From Candidatus Litorirhabdus singularis (GTDB lineage: Bacteria; Pseudomonadota; Gammaproteobacteria; Pseudomonadales; Halieaceae), in assembly GCF_026262625.1 (NCBI RefSeq), contig NZ_SHNN01000002.1:1178001-1242000 (forward strand): 64,000 nucleotides of DNA. The letters are read 5' to 3'. Below, one piece after another: positions 8,459-18,075 of this stretch (position 1 is the first letter of the stretch; each line of letters opens with the position of its first letter). Below the pieces are notes generated by a model that was not told the DNA's origin, searched no databases, and worked only from the letters and a program-made list of their open reading frames with translations. The position numbers were made by a program, and so were the translations under genes.

Positions 8459-9820
8459 TCAATCTACTAGCGCCTGATAGGTCAACACTTTGAACTCACG
8501 TGCCAGTCGGGTCTGGTGCGGCAGGCTCTGCACCATAAATATCCCAATCAACTGCTCCTGTGGGTCAATCCAAAATCGGGTTCCGGCAGCACCGCCCCAG
8601 CTAAACTCACCGACACTGCCAGTTTGACTCATGGCGCCCAAGTCGAGCGCCACGGCAAAACCCAGACCAAAACCCATACCGCCACCCATAGCGGAGGGCA
8701 TGGCTACCTCTCGCAGATGATTCGTGGTCATTAGCTCTACAGTCTTGGGCGATAACAAACGCACGCCATTTAACTCCCCGCCGTTGAGCAGCATCATGCT
8801 GAAGCGCATATAGTCGTCTGCAGTTGAGATCAAACCAGCGCCGCCACTTTCGAAGGTAGCACCTACCTTGTAATTGACATCCGTGCGCGGGTCCGCAGGC
8901 ACCAGCCCGGAACCGCCGACTACGGGACCGGCTGCGCCCCATGCACCGCCTTCGGGTGCATACAGTGTGGCTACTCGAGGCCACTTTTCAACAGGCACTA
9001 CAAACGAGGTATCAGCCATAGCCAAGGGGGTAAAAATACGCTGTTGCAGAAATTCGCCAAAGCGCATCCCAGACAGTGCTTCAATCAGGCGCCCCTGCAC
9101 ATCTACTGCTATGCTGTAATGCCAGCGCCTGCCTGGCTCGTATTGCAACGGCAGTTTACCCAGTCGCTGCACAAACTCTTCGATAGTCGGCGCTTCAAAC
9201 AGCTCCGCCTCGCGGTACAACTTGTCCACTTCAGACTCACCGAAAATACCGTAGGTCAGTCCTGCGGTGTGACGCAGTAGATCGCGTATTGTCGGCTGAC
9301 GCAGCGGTGCCCGAGTTTGCCCCACCCGCGAATTATCGCCAGCGCTGCCTTGCTGGATCTCGGTACCGTCAGAAACATAGCCGCCGTCAGCATCAGCGCT
9401 GGAGAGAGCCAACTGCAGATCAGCCAGCTCGGGCAAATATCGGGCCACCGGGTCATCGAGGAAAAACTTGCCCTCTTCGTACAGCATCATCAAGGCTACT
9501 GCCGTCACCGGCTTAGTCATCGAGTAAATACGATGCATGGTGTCCTTGCGCATCGGGCTATTATCCTCGCGGTCACTCAGCCCGTATACCTCGTTGTAAA
9601 TAATCTTGCCGTTGCGCGCAATCATACCCTGCCCGCCTACCATGACACCGTCGGCGACCGCCTGCTGCATATGCTTATTAATGCGCTGCAGGCGCTCTGC
9701 GGAGACGCCTTCGTGCGCAGCTTTGCCGGTTTTCAGGTCGCTGGCAGTGGCCCAGCTGGCCAGCAACAACAGACATACAGTGCGCACCAGCGCCGGGGCG
9801 ACAGATTTGAGTGATTGCAT
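8459..9820 (-). CDS. Exported serine hydrolase, beta-lactamase class C/EstB-like
   Basis: Protein of 453 residues with an N-terminal signal peptide (hydrophobic run ending ASWATAS near residue 27). The penicillin-binding fold motifs are visible: SxxK as SMTK near 100, the Tyr motif as YSI near 215, and a GGAAGTRFW stretch near 410 where beta-lactamases have KTG. The last pattern, a Gly pair followed by GTRFWID, is typical of esterase-like family VIII enzymes rather than true beta-lactamases. It likely hydrolyses esters in the periplasm. It is the first gene of a two-gene unit with the amidohydrolase and diverges from the enoyl-CoA hydratase gene. Confidence 0.87.
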   Translation of the reverse strand: MQSLKSVAPALVRTVCLLLLASWATASDLKTGKAAHEGVSAERLQRINKHMQQAVADGVMVGGQGMIARNGKIIYNEVYGLSDREDNSPMRKDTMHRIYSMTKPVTAVALMMLYEEGKFFLDDPVARYLPELADLQLALSSADADGGYVSDGTEIQQGSAGDNSRVGQTRAPLRQPTIRDLLRHTAGLTYGIFGESEVDKLYREAELFEAPTIEEFVQRLGKLPLQYEPGRRWHYSIAVDVQGRLIEALSGMRFGEFLQQRIFTPLAMADTSFVVPVEKWPRVATLYAPEGGAWGAAGPVVGGSGLVPADPRTDVNYKVGATFESGGAGLISTADDYMRFSMMLLNGGELNGVRLLSPKTVELMTTNHLREVAMPSAMGGGMGFGLGFAVALDLGAMSQTGSVGEFSWGGAAGTRFWIDPQEQLIGIFMVQSLPHQTRLAREFKVLTYQALVD

Positions 9821-9933
9821 TACTACTCCCCGGAACCATGCTGCGGCACGAACCGCTGAAAAGGCACTTGTTATGACGCCATTAACTATGGCACTTTAGT
9901 CGCCAACAATAATAGTAACGTAATTCACTCAGC

Positions 9934-9958
9934 GTGCGAACGTTCACGGGCAGCGCCC
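9934..9958 (+). promoter_or_regulatory. Palindromic site between divergent genes
   Basis: An 8-base perfect palindrome GAACGTTC (9938-9945) is followed directly by a GGGC-AGC-GCCC hairpin (9948-9958), just upstream of the AAAGGAGA ribosome site of the enoyl-CoA hydratase gene. It could be an operator or an mRNA hairpin affecting that gene. The symmetry is seen; the role is a guess. Confidence 0.28.
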
Positions 9959-9973
9959 TGTAAAGGAGAAGTA

Positions 9974-10801
9974 ATGGCACTAACGTCAATTGATACCGGT
10001 ACCGATGAGCTACTAGCCACCCTCGAGGATGGTATTGCGCTGCTGACACTGAATCGCCCGGAAAATCGTAACGCCTTATCCGAACCTATGCTCGATGCCC
10101 TGGCAATGTTGCTAGATCGTTGCGAAAAGGACGCCGCTATCCGCTGCGTGGTGCTGACCGGGGCCGGTGGCGCCTTCTGTGCCGGTGGCGATGTCAAAAG
10201 CATGGCTGAGTCAGACGACCCCGGCAGTGCTGAGCAGACATTGGATGAAGTCATCCATCGTCAGCGCCTGTTGCAACGCGCCACTGCGGGGAAACTTTAC
10301 CAGATGCCTAAGCCCACTATTGCCGCTTTGTCCGGCGCTGCCGCTGGTGCCGGCATGTCGCTCGCCCTGGCCTGCGATCTGCGCGTCATGTCGACCCGGG
10401 CCTTTCTGGTCACTGCTTTTGCCCGGGTTGGGTTTTCCGGAGACTATGGCGGCAGTTACTTTCTGACGCAGCTACTAGGCACGGCTAAGGCTCGCGAGCT
10501 CTTCTATTTATGTGAACGCGTTTTGGCCGAGGAAGCGCTGGAGCTGGGCCTGACCAACTGGGTGGTGGAGCCTGACACACTGCGCGACGATACGATGTTG
10601 ATCGCCAGGCGCCTGGCTGATGGCCCTACGGCGGCGTTTCGCTATATGAAGGAAAACCTGAACCGAGCCATCAACGGTGACATGCAGGAGTGTCTTGATA
10701 TGGAAGCCACGCATCACGTGCACAGTCGCTTTACAGAAGACCACCGCGAGTCTGCGCTAGCCTTTGTAGAGAAGCGAGAGCCCGTGTTCAGAGGACGCTA
10801 G
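9974..10801 (+). CDS. Enoyl-CoA hydratase/isomerase family protein
   Basis: Crotonase-fold protein of 275 residues, acting on a CoA thioester. The oxyanion-hole strands are clear (GAGGAFCAGGDVKSM and ALSGAAAGAGMSLALACD). Neither of the two glutamates used by classical enoyl-CoA hydratases is present: the first site reads GAGMSLA and the second GFSGDYGG, with an Asp. A single Asp there is known from PaaG-type isomerases, so isomerase or hydrolase chemistry is more likely than hydration. A strong AAAGGAGA site precedes ATG 9974. The CDP-alcohol phosphatidyltransferase gene follows after 11 bp. Confidence 0.86.
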   Translation: MALTSIDTGTDELLATLEDGIALLTLNRPENRNALSEPMLDALAMLLDRCEKDAAIRCVVLTGAGGAFCAGGDVKSMAESDDPGSAEQTLDEVIHRQRLLQRATAGKLYQMPKPTIAALSGAAAGAGMSLALACDLRVMSTRAFLVTAFARVGFSGDYGGSYFLTQLLGTAKARELFYLCERVLAEEALELGLTNWVVEPDTLRDDTMLIARRLADGPTAAFRYMKENLNRAINGDMQECLDMEATHHVHSRFTEDHRESALAFVEKREPVFRGR

Positions 10802-10812
10802 CGGAGACCTGC

Positions 10813-11340
10813 GTGGGTCTCGCTAACTGGCTCAGTCTATCACGGCTAGTGCTAGCGCCAGCCACCGTCTATACCATCCTAACCGAGCAATGGGGTATCG
10901 CATCGGTTCTGGTAGCACTCGCCATTATCAGCGACCTGATCGACGGACCCGTCGCTCGAGCACGTGGCGAGGCGAGCGCCGCAGGCGGCTTGCTAGATCA
11001 TGGTAGCGATGCCATTTACGTTAGCTGCTGTCTGCTAGCCGTCGCCTGGGGCGGATATATTCCTTTATTACTGCCCATTCTCGTCGTCGCTTCCTTTAGT
11101 CAGTATGTGATGGATTCCAAGGCGTTATCGGGCCAACAACTGCGGAGCAGCAGTCTGGGGCGCTGGAATGGGATAGCTTACTTCGCCCTGCTGCCCTGCC
11201 TCTTGCTGCCACCGGCAGTATTCGCTACCTTTCTTCCCCCGGCACTATTAAGCACAGTGGCCTGGGTACTAATCACAAGTACTCTAGTGTCGATGCTAGA
11301 CCGTGCCTGGACCCTGTTACAACTGAGAAGACACCAATGA
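10813..11340 (+). CDS. CDP-alcohol phosphatidyltransferase family protein
   Basis: Integral membrane enzyme of 175 residues that would join a CDP-activated lipid to an alcohol. The complete family signature is present: Asp41, Asp44-Gly, Ala-Arg near 48-49, Gly58, Asp62 and Asp66, which bind the metal and CDP. About five hydrophobic helices surround it. It is shorter than PgsA or PssA and cannot be assigned to either. Translation starts at GTG 10813 with GGAG 6 bases upstream. The next gene overlaps its stop by 4 bases, so the two are coupled. Confidence 0.85.
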   Translation: MGLANWLSLSRLVLAPATVYTILTEQWGIASVLVALAIISDLIDGPVARARGEASAAGGLLDHGSDAIYVSCCLLAVAWGGYIPLLLPILVVASFSQYVMDSKALSGQQLRSSSLGRWNGIAYFALLPCLLLPPAVFATFLPPALLSTVAWVLITSTLVSMLDRAWTLLQLRRHQ

Positions 11341-12266
11341 GCCTACCCCACTGTATCGCCATTACCGGAGCTAACGGTCATCTCGGCCTAAAACTGCTTA
11401 ATGCGCTCAGCGACCAACCGGTCAAGGCTCTGGTGCGCTCTGCGAGTGCAGCTAGCACTGTGACTGCATACGTTGCGGACAATCAACTACAGAATGTCAC
11501 CATCGAGGTCGTCGACTACCAGGACACGCGACAGATGCAGAACGCACTCGAGGGTACCGACTATTTAGTTCATCTGGTGGGCATCATTAAGGAGTCCGCC
11601 AGCAACACTTTCGATGACGCCCATATTCACGCCAATCAAGTGCTATGCCATGCAGTAGCCGGCAGCAGCATTCGGCACCTCTGCCACCTGAGTCTGCTGG
11701 GGGCGGATGAAAACTCGCGCAATACCTGCCTGCAATCCCGAGGCACAGCAGAGCGCCTATTACTTAACAGTGGCGTGGCGACGTTAATCCTGCGCATTCC
11801 CATGGTCCTGGGGGGCGATGACTACGCCAGTTACGCGCTGCGCAAGCGCGCCCATGCCAGTCTCAGTTTTAGTTTTCGTGCCGCCAGCCTGGAGCAACCG
11901 ATTGCGGCCAGAGACGTTCTGGCTGCCGTGCTCAACGATATAGCCAGAGCACAACAGGGCGCGAGTGTCGGTAACCAGTTGCTCGAACTAGCTGGTCCGC
12001 AGAGTCTACCGAGAGCCGAGTTGTTCGAGCGTGCAGCGGCGACCCAAGGCAATAGCACCCGAGTAATATCACTACCCCTGTGGTGTGGCATGGGGCTGGC
12101 CTGGTTGCTGGAAAAACTGTCTTCCACACCGCCGGTAACACGAGCCATGCTAGGCGTGCTTGATCACGACGATAATATTGAAGCGCAAGTGACTGCGACC
12201 ACGTTGGGAGTCACCTTGACGAGCCTGGACGCCACCTTGAAGGAATGCTTGGCAGAATCCCAATAG
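11337..12266 (+). CDS. NAD(P)-binding NmrA/atypical SDR family protein
   Basis: Protein of 309 residues with an N-terminal Rossmann motif (TGANGHLG near residue 10) and the NmrA/complex-I NDUFA9-like pattern of atypical SDRs: a VHLVGIIKES strand, then HLSLLGADENS. The catalytic Tyr-x-x-x-Lys is not obvious; the equivalent region reads SRGTAERLL. Relatives often bind NAD(P) without classical dehydrogenase activity or act as chaperones or sensors. The start overlaps the upstream stop (ATGA), so it is cotranscribed with the phosphatidyltransferase, hinting at a membrane-lipid context. Confidence 0.8.
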   Translation: MSLPHCIAITGANGHLGLKLLNALSDQPVKALVRSASAASTVTAYVADNQLQNVTIEVVDYQDTRQMQNALEGTDYLVHLVGIIKESASNTFDDAHIHANQVLCHAVAGSSIRHLCHLSLLGADENSRNTCLQSRGTAERLLLNSGVATLILRIPMVLGGDDYASYALRKRAHASLSFSFRAASLEQPIAARDVLAAVLNDIARAQQGASVGNQLLELAGPQSLPRAELFERAAATQGNSTRVISLPLWCGMGLAWLLEKLSSTPPVTRAMLGVLDHDDNIEAQVTATTLGVTLTSLDATLKECLAESQ

Positions 12267-12333
12267 GGTATTCAAACCAACAGTCAGGCCTGCTAACGTA
12301 AGCTTTCTATAACAACAATAAGAGAGGATCACC

Positions 12334-12837
12334 GTGAAAATTATCAAATTTTTCGTGTATAGCATTCTGTTTGCGGCACTGATTGTGGGCGGAGTTCTGT
12401 TCGGTGCACGCTTCGCTGACGGTCCATTGGAGATTATTGCCGGAGGCCCTTTTAGAAGCGGCGAACTGGTTACCGGACCAGAGCCTGATTGGAGTTTTGT
12501 GCGTGACCTGGAAACAGTGGAGTTCCAACTAGAAAGACCACCGCGTTCACGCACCACCTGGATTGTAGAGCACGAAGGAAGAATCTATATTCCCAGTGGC
12601 TATATGACCACTGCATGGGGCAAGATATGGAAGCAATGGCCACTGGAGGCCGAGCGCGACGGGAGTTCTATTCTTCGCGTCGGCGACCAACTCTACCAGC
12701 GACAGCTGATTCGTAGAAAAACCGGGCCAGAAGTAGCGGCTGTGGTAGCGCTGATCGCAGAAAAGTACAATATTCCGGCTACCCCCGAAGCTGTGGCCAG
12801 TGATTACCTCTGGCTATTTGAAATGGCCCCACGTTGA
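12334..12837 (+). CDS. Hypothetical membrane-anchored protein
   Basis: Protein of 167 residues that I do not recognise. An N-terminal hydrophobic helix (residues 5-24) is followed by a soluble domain, presumably periplasmic, with an FxxGELV segment near 45, a TTWIVEHEGRIYI strand near 85 and a W-rich stretch near 105. The start is GTG 12334, preceded by AGAGGA. It lies 16 bp upstream of another membrane protein and looks cotranscribed with it. The soluble domain could be a small beta-rich binding fold, but I cannot name a family. Confidence 0.65.
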   Translation: MKIIKFFVYSILFAALIVGGVLFGARFADGPLEIIAGGPFRSGELVTGPEPDWSFVRDLETVEFQLERPPRSRTTWIVEHEGRIYIPSGYMTTAWGKIWKQWPLEAERDGSSILRVGDQLYQRQLIRRKTGPEVAAVVALIAEKYNIPATPEAVASDYLWLFEMAPR

Positions 12838-12853
12838 AAGCTGGAGACATCTA

Positions 12854-13273
12854 ATGACAGCCGCCCTCGAGACCCTGCGTAACAACCTCGCTCTTCGGCC
12901 CTGGTGGATGAACCTGATCCTGGCGTTCTGCGCCTATATGACTTTTATCTATGTGCCCTGGGATCTGTTTATCAAACCGGTGGCGGTAGATCAGGAAGTA
13001 TGGTTTGGTTTTATGCTAACTGGCTGGGCAGCCAAGGCCACCACTCCCCTACACTGGCTAATTTACGCCGCAGGTACAGTAGGCTTCTGGAGAATGCGGC
13101 GCTGGATGCACCCCTGGGCGGTGCTATATGTGCTGCAGATCGCGATCGGAATGTTTGTCTGGTCAATGCTGGATGACCGCAGCCCGGGGTGGTACACCGG
13201 CGTTATCGCTGCCCTGCCCTTCATCGGCCTTGCCATCGCCCTGTGGCGCAGCAAGCCTCGCTTCAATACCTGA
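12854..13273 (+). CDS. Hypothetical four-helix membrane protein
   Basis: Protein of 139 residues, tryptophan-rich, with four predicted membrane helices near residues 18-38, 58-75, 83-103 and 108-130. ATG 12854 has GGAG 7 bases upstream. An in-frame start at 12800 would overlap the previous gene and lacks a ribosome site. No catalytic motif is visible. The arrangement of PWDLFIKP after helix 1 and a positively charged RMRRWMHP loop resembles small conserved inner-membrane proteins of unknown function. It sits 8 bp before pyruvate kinase, so read-through is likely. Confidence 0.68.
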   Translation: MTAALETLRNNLALRPWWMNLILAFCAYMTFIYVPWDLFIKPVAVDQEVWFGFMLTGWAAKATTPLHWLIYAAGTVGFWRMRRWMHPWAVLYVLQIAIGMFVWSMLDDRSPGWYTGVIAALPFIGLAIALWRSKPRFNT

Positions 13274-13281
13274 GATGATCT

Positions 13282-14697
13282 ATGAGCGTCACCCGTAAAA
13301 CCAAGATCATATGCACTATAGGCCCTGCAACCAGCAGCTATGCCATGCTGGAAAAGCTGGCTCTAGCCGGCATGAACGTGGCACGCCTGAATATGTCGCA
13401 CGGCGACCATAAATCTCACGCCGAAGTCATCAAACGCTTGCAGAAACTCAATATCAAACTCAAGTACCCGGTGGCTATTCTACTCGACACCCAGGGCCCG
13501 GAAATCCGCACTGGCGAAGTCGAACACGCCCTCGACCTAAAAGAAGGCGAGGTTATCTCAGTGGTTGCACGCGGCGCCGAAGACGTTGAAGAAAATTCTC
13601 TGATGGTGAATTACAGCGACCTGATCCGCGACATGAACGTGGGTGACCGGCTGACAGTCGACAATGGCCTGATTAACCTCGAAATCCTCGACGTCGAAGA
13701 GCGCGTGCTGCACTGCCGCGTGATTGACGGCGGCATGCTCAAGAGCAAGAGCCATGTCAATCTACCCGGCATTAGAGTCAATTTGCCAGCTATTACCGAA
13801 AAGGACCGCAACGACATCAAGTTTGGGCTCGACATGGACGTGGACTATATTGCGCTGTCTTTCGTACGCGACGCGGGTGACATTCACCAGCTGCATGAAC
13901 TGCTGGGTTCCAAGCAAGGCAAGGTCAAAGTTATTGCCAAGATCGAAGACCAGGAAGGTGTGCGCAACGTCAACGAGATCATTGATGCTGCCGACGGGAT
14001 CATGGTCGCCCGCGGCGATCTCGGCTGTGAGATGGATTTCTGGGAGTTACCGCACGCCCAGCGCCGCATCGTGCGCTCCTGCGCCCAAAAAGGTAAGCGC
14101 GTTATCGTCGCTACTCACTTGATGGAGTCGATGATTGAAAACCCCATGCCAACCCGGGCCGAAGTCACCGATGTCGCCAATGCGGTTTACGAAGAAGCGG
14201 ATGCCATCATGCTATCCGGGGAAACCACCATTGGTAAATATCCCATTAAGTGCGTTGAGAGCATGGTCAAGATTGCCGAAACCATAGAGAAACACCGCGG
14301 CCTGCAATTTACCGAAGACCTCATTAAGAGTGATCACAAGCAAAATATTGCTGCCAGCGCCGTGCATCTTGCCGAATCACTGCCAGCACGGGCTATTGTG
14401 GTCATTACCCGGCGTGGTCGCATGGCCAACTATGTCACCAACTGTCATCCGCAGCATTCGGTCATATACGCCTTCAGCAACGATGGTCGTACGCGTCGGC
14501 AGATGGCACTGAACCGCAATGTCTATCCTCACAAGCTGATGTTTTCCAAAGACCCGGAGAAAACCCTTAAAAAGGCCTTTTCGATCCTGTTGAAGAAGGA
14601 AGGTTTTCAGCCCGGCGATCAAGTTGTAGTGATTTCAGACACCCTCAGCGGCTCGGGCATTGATGCAGTCCAGATACGCGAGCTACCAGACGCCTGA
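13282..14697 (+). CDS. pyk: Pyruvate kinase
   Basis: Glycolytic enzyme converting phosphoenolpyruvate and ADP to pyruvate and ATP in the cytosol. At 471 residues it is full length. Family motifs are clear: TKIICTIGPA at the start, RLNMSHG, LLDTQGPEIRTG, the active-site KIEDQEG strand with the catalytic Lys, the MVARGDLG loop, and a C-terminal allosteric domain starting near 345. It begins 8 bp after the small membrane protein gene. The next helicase gene starts 130 bp later with its own leader. Confidence 0.95.
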   Translation: MSVTRKTKIICTIGPATSSYAMLEKLALAGMNVARLNMSHGDHKSHAEVIKRLQKLNIKLKYPVAILLDTQGPEIRTGEVEHALDLKEGEVISVVARGAEDVEENSLMVNYSDLIRDMNVGDRLTVDNGLINLEILDVEERVLHCRVIDGGMLKSKSHVNLPGIRVNLPAITEKDRNDIKFGLDMDVDYIALSFVRDAGDIHQLHELLGSKQGKVKVIAKIEDQEGVRNVNEIIDAADGIMVARGDLGCEMDFWELPHAQRRIVRSCAQKGKRVIVATHLMESMIENPMPTRAEVTDVANAVYEEADAIMLSGETTIGKYPIKCVESMVKIAETIEKHRGLQFTEDLIKSDHKQNIAASAVHLAESLPARAIVVITRRGRMANYVTNCHPQHSVIYAFSNDGRTRRQMALNRNVYPHKLMFSKDPEKTLKKAFSILLKKEGFQPGDQVVVISDTLSGSGIDAVQIRELPDA

Positions 14698-14827
14698 GCC
14701 GGCGCAACGCTTTCGTCAACGATCTCTTGCCCGGCGGCACCTACAGCGCTCCCTTTTGGCACCGAAAACCTGTAGAATACGCACCCCTTTAGTTGGCGCC
14801 AGCCAGCATCCTATACAGGCTACTCCC

Positions 14828-16735
14828 ATGAGTGAACCCGCAAGCCCGGTCTCCTTTGCCGACCTGGGTCTTCCCGACATACTGTTGAAATCTCTGAAGC
14901 AGGTTGGCTACGAAGCGCCCTCCCCGATTCAGGCTGCTACGATACCTGCTCTGTTACAGGGTAAAGACATGCTGGGCCAGGCTCAGACCGGCACCGGTAA
15001 AACCGCTGCCTTCGCTCTACCGATACTGGCAAACCTAACGCCTGGCGCCAAAAAGCCAGCCGCGCTGGTACTCTGCCCGACCCGCGAATTGGCGATTCAG
15101 GTCGCGGAAGCCTTTCAAACCTATGCCCGCGGCATTGATAAATTTCATGTACTGCCACTCTACGGTGGGCAGGATATGCGCGGCCAACTGCGGCAGCTGC
15201 AACGCGGTGTCGACGTGGTAGTCGGTACTCCAGGCAGACTGCAGGATCACCTGAATCGTAAATCTCTGGACCTGTCAGCCTTGCGCACCGTGGTGTTAGA
15301 CGAAGCCGACGAAATGCTGCGCATGGGTTTCATCGACGACGTTGAAAACATTCTCTCGCACGCGCCCGATGAGGCTCAGACGGTACTGTTCTCAGCGACA
15401 CTTCCGGAGCGCATCAAGAAAATAGCTGGCAAGTTTCTGAACAAGCCTGAGCATGTCAAAATTGCGGCATCATCAAGCACCGTTGACGCGATCGACCAAC
15501 AGTACTGGTTACTCAACAACAATCAGAAACTCGATGCCCTGACCCGCCTGCTCGACGTTACTGAGTTTGACGGTGTCATTATTTTCACCCGAACCCGCGG
15601 CACCACCGTCGAATTGGCGGAAAAAATTAGCGCCCGAGGATACGCCTGTTCACCTATTAACGGTGACATGAGCCAGTCTAATCGCGAACAGACCATCTCG
15701 CGTTTGAAAAAGGGCAAGATTGATATTCTGGTCGCCACCGACGTCGCCGCCAGGGGCCTGGATGTCGATCGTATTACACTGGTTGTCAACTACGATATCC
15801 CCTACGACAGCGAAGCTTACATACACCGCATTGGCCGCACCGGACGCGCTGGTCGCGAAGGCAAGGCAGTTCTGTTTATTACCAAGCGCGAGCAACGTCT
15901 GCTGCGAGCCATCGAAAAATCAACGGGTAAAAAGATCGCGCCGGTGCGCCTACCCAGCGCCAAAGAAATCAGTGAGCAAAGGGTTGAACGCTTCAAGCAG
16001 GAAGTCAAAGCGACCCTGGCAGAACCCGCCTCGCCCCTGCTGGCTGCCGTAGCCGAGCAACTCTGTGAAGAAACTGGCGCCACTCCTCAGTTGCTGGCAG
16101 TCAGCCTGATTGCCATGTTACAAAAAGACCAGCCACTGGAAGTGGCCGAAGCGCCTTTGCAAAGGCAGGCACCGGCACTTTCTGACAGCGCCAGGGCCCC
16201 TATGGCTGAGTACAAGAGCAAAAACGACAGCCGCAGTAAGAATAGAAACGAAAGCAAGAGCAAAAACGAGAGCAAGCGCAAGCCGGCAGACAAGCCCGTA
16301 GGCAGCAGCAAAACTGAAGGCGCCGCTGAGTCAGACAATGAGGGCGGCCCGCTAACGATGGAGACCTATCGCATCGAAGTTGGCCGGCAGCATGACGCCA
16401 ACGCTGGCAATATTGTCGGCGCCATCGCCAACGAGCTAGACATCGACAGCCAGTACATTGGCCGCATCGAGCTCAATGATGACCACAGTACCGTCGATTT
16501 ACCCGAGGGCATGCCGCCAGAGCTACTGGAGGCATTTGGCAAGATTCGCGTCAAGTCGCGACCGCTCGCAGCCAGCCTGGTCGGTAAATCTAACGAGAGT
16601 CATAAGCCCAAGTCGCAGAACCGTGCTGACAAATCAGCCAAAAAACCGGGCAAGACCAAGCGAGCTACGGGCAAAAAGTTCAGCACCGGCAAAGCCGACA
16701 AGCCTGCGCGTAAACCGGCCAAGCCCAAAGAGTGA
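14828..16735 (+). CDS. deaD: DEAD-box ATP-dependent RNA helicase DeaD/CsdA
   Basis: RNA helicase of 635 residues, involved in other gammaproteobacteria in 50S assembly and mRNA decay at low temperature. The helicase core carries AQTGTGKT near 52-59, PTRELA, DEAD within [13 protein letters not shown] and HRIGRTGR. A lysine/serine/asparagine-rich linker (about 450-505) leads to a DbpA-type RNA-binding domain near 515-585, recognised by [12 protein letters not shown] and a [10 protein letters not shown]-like stretch, and a Lys-rich tail. I chose ATG 14828 ([10 protein letters not shown]); an earlier in-frame start would overlap pyruvate kinase. The next gene overlaps the stop by 4 bases. Confidence 0.93.
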   Translation: MSEPASPVSFADLGLPDILLKSLKQVGYEAPSPIQAATIPALLQGKDMLGQAQTGTGKTAAFALPILANLTPGAKKPAALVLCPTRELAIQVAEAFQTYARGIDKFHVLPLYGGQDMRGQLRQLQRGVDVVVGTPGRLQDHLNRKSLDLSALRTVVLDEADEMLRMGFIDDVENILSHAPDEAQTVLFSATLPERIKKIAGKFLNKPEHVKIAASSSTVDAIDQQYWLLNNNQKLDALTRLLDVTEFDGVIIFTRTRGTTVELAEKISARGYACSPINGDMSQSNREQTISRLKKGKIDILVATDVAARGLDVDRITLVVNYDIPYDSEAYIHRIGRTGRAGREGKAVLFITKREQRLLRAIEKSTGKKIAPVRLPSAKEISEQRVERFKQEVKATLAEPASPLLAAVAEQLCEETGATPQLLAVSLIAMLQKDQPLEVAEAPLQRQAPALSDSARAPMAEYKSKNDSRSKNRNESKSKNESKRKPADKPVGSSKTEGAAESDNEGGPLTMETYRIEVGRQHDANAGNIVGAIANELDIDSQYIGRIELNDDHSTVDLPEGMPPELLEAFGKIRVKSRPLAASLVGKSNESHKPKSQNRADKSAKKPGKTKRATGKKFSTGKADKPARKPAKPKE

Positions 16736-17190
16736 AAGTCTGGGTAGACGCCGATGCCTGCCCGCGGGTCATCAAAGACATTCTGTACCGCGCCGCACAG
16801 CGGGTCGAGGTTGAACTGGTTTTGGTTGCCAATCAGGCGCTGCAGGTCCCGCCCTCGCCGCTAATTAGCAGTCGGCAGGTAGCTGGCGGCTTTGATGTGG
16901 CTGACAACTACATTGTCGCTGAAGCCGAGCCCGGCGATCTGGTTATTACCGCAGACATTCCTTTAGCAGCAGAAGTCGTCGAGAAGCAGGCCTACGCCTT
17001 GAACCCGCGCGGTGAGCTCTATACCCGCAGTAATATTCGCCAACGCCTGGCAATGCGTGACTTCATGGAAACCATGCGCGACAACGGCCAGGCCAGCGGT
17101 GGCCCACCACCGCTGAATCAACAGGACCGTCAAGCATTCGCCAACGCGCTGGATCGCTTCCTCGCGGAGCATCACAGCTCAAAAAAGTGA
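16732..17190 (+). CDS. yaiI: YaiI/YqxD family protein (UPF0178)
   Basis: Conserved protein of 152 residues with the family start [17 protein letters not shown]. The fold is PIN/NYN-nuclease-like, with conserved Asp residues (DADACP and TADIPLA) that could bind a metal. In vivo function is not established. It starts at GTG 16732, overlapping the deaD stop by 4 bases (GTGA), so translation is coupled to the helicase gene, which fits an RNA-related role. This is inference from context. Confidence 0.88.
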   Translation: MKVWVDADACPRVIKDILYRAAQRVEVELVLVANQALQVPPSPLISSRQVAGGFDVADNYIVAEAEPGDLVITADIPLAAEVVEKQAYALNPRGELYTRSNIRQRLAMRDFMETMRDNGQASGGPPPLNQQDRQAFANALDRFLAEHHSSKK

Positions 17191-17274
17191 GCACCTGACC
17201 AGGTCTGCGGCCCGCAACTATTTACCAAACCGTCAGCGATCACTACACTGCCCTCTCCAGTGAGGCGCAGCGTT

Positions 17275-18066
17275 ATGATTATTGAACAAGTGTGGACCGG
17301 CAATGCATTCCGAAATTTCAACTATCTGATAGTCTGCCCTGAGACCGGCGAAGCGATGGCGGTCGACCCGCTGGATCACGAGAAATGCCTGGCCCGCGCC
17401 AACAGCAACGGCTGGCAAATAACCCAGATTCTTAATACCCATGAACACTTTGACCATATAGGCGGTAATGCTGATGTGGTTGCGGCCACCGGTGCCAAAA
17501 TACTGGCGCACGCCAATGCTCGCGACACTATCCCGGATATGGACCGAGGGCTACTGGCGGGTGACATCATCAAGGTGGGGCGCACGGTCGAGCTAGAGGC
17601 GCTGGACACACCCGGGCACACCATGAGCCATGTTTGCCTACTATCGCACACAGAGACTCCTGCCCTGTTCTGCGGCGACACCCTGTTTAATGCCGGGGCA
17701 GGCAATTGCCATAATGGCGGACACCCTGAAGAGATGTATAACACCTTCGCCAACCAACTGGCGAAATTGCCCGACAACACGTTGATTTATCCGGGTCATG
17801 ATTACCTGGGCAACAATCTGGAATTCACCCTGGATCGCGAGCCCGACAACCAGCGCGCCCAAGCCCTGCTTGATGAGGTCGCCAACCAGAACCTGGATGC
17901 AGCGCTGGTCACTTCGCTGGCGCTGGAAAAAGAGATCAATACCTTTTTTCGACTGCATAGCCCCAGTGTCATAGCCAGACTGCAAGAGGCTTTTCCGGAG
18001 CTCGATGAAAACCCCGATTCACGCACTGTTTTCCTGAAGCTCAGGGAACTGCGCAACAGCTGGTAG
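17275..18066 (+). CDS. Metallo-beta-lactamase-fold hydrolase, glyoxalase II (GloB)-like
   Basis: Protein of 263 residues with the binuclear metal motif His56-x-His58-x-Asp60-His61 (THEHFDHIGG), then DTPGHTMSH, CGDTLF and YPGHDY, in the order found in hydroxyacylglutathione hydrolases. The C-terminal LKLRELRNSW end matches the glyoxalase II substrate-binding domain. The loop after CGDTLFNAG reads GNCHNGG rather than the usual GRLFEG, so the thiol ester specificity may differ. ATG 17275 has GAGG 9 bases upstream. A small unknown gene follows after 9 bp. Confidence 0.85.
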   Translation: MIIEQVWTGNAFRNFNYLIVCPETGEAMAVDPLDHEKCLARANSNGWQITQILNTHEHFDHIGGNADVVAATGAKILAHANARDTIPDMDRGLLAGDIIKVGRTVELEALDTPGHTMSHVCLLSHTETPALFCGDTLFNAGAGNCHNGGHPEEMYNTFANQLAKLPDNTLIYPGHDYLGNNLEFTLDREPDNQRAQALLDEVANQNLDAALVTSLALEKEINTFFRLHSPSVIARLQEAFPELDENPDSRTVFLKLRELRNSW

Positions 18067-18075
18067 CCGCAACTC

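Noticed and set aside
9317-9814. 165-codon frame opposite the serine hydrolase
   Set aside because: Shadow frame with no ribosome site; the opposite strand has full catalytic motifs.
8459-9820. Annotation as a true class C beta-lactamase
   Set aside because: The third motif (KTG) is replaced by a Gly-rich GGAAG type, more typical of family VIII esterases.
14660-14827. N-terminal extension of the DeaD frame
   Set aside because: Overlaps the end of pyruvate kinase and is unlike the helicase family; ATG 14828 gives the normal start.
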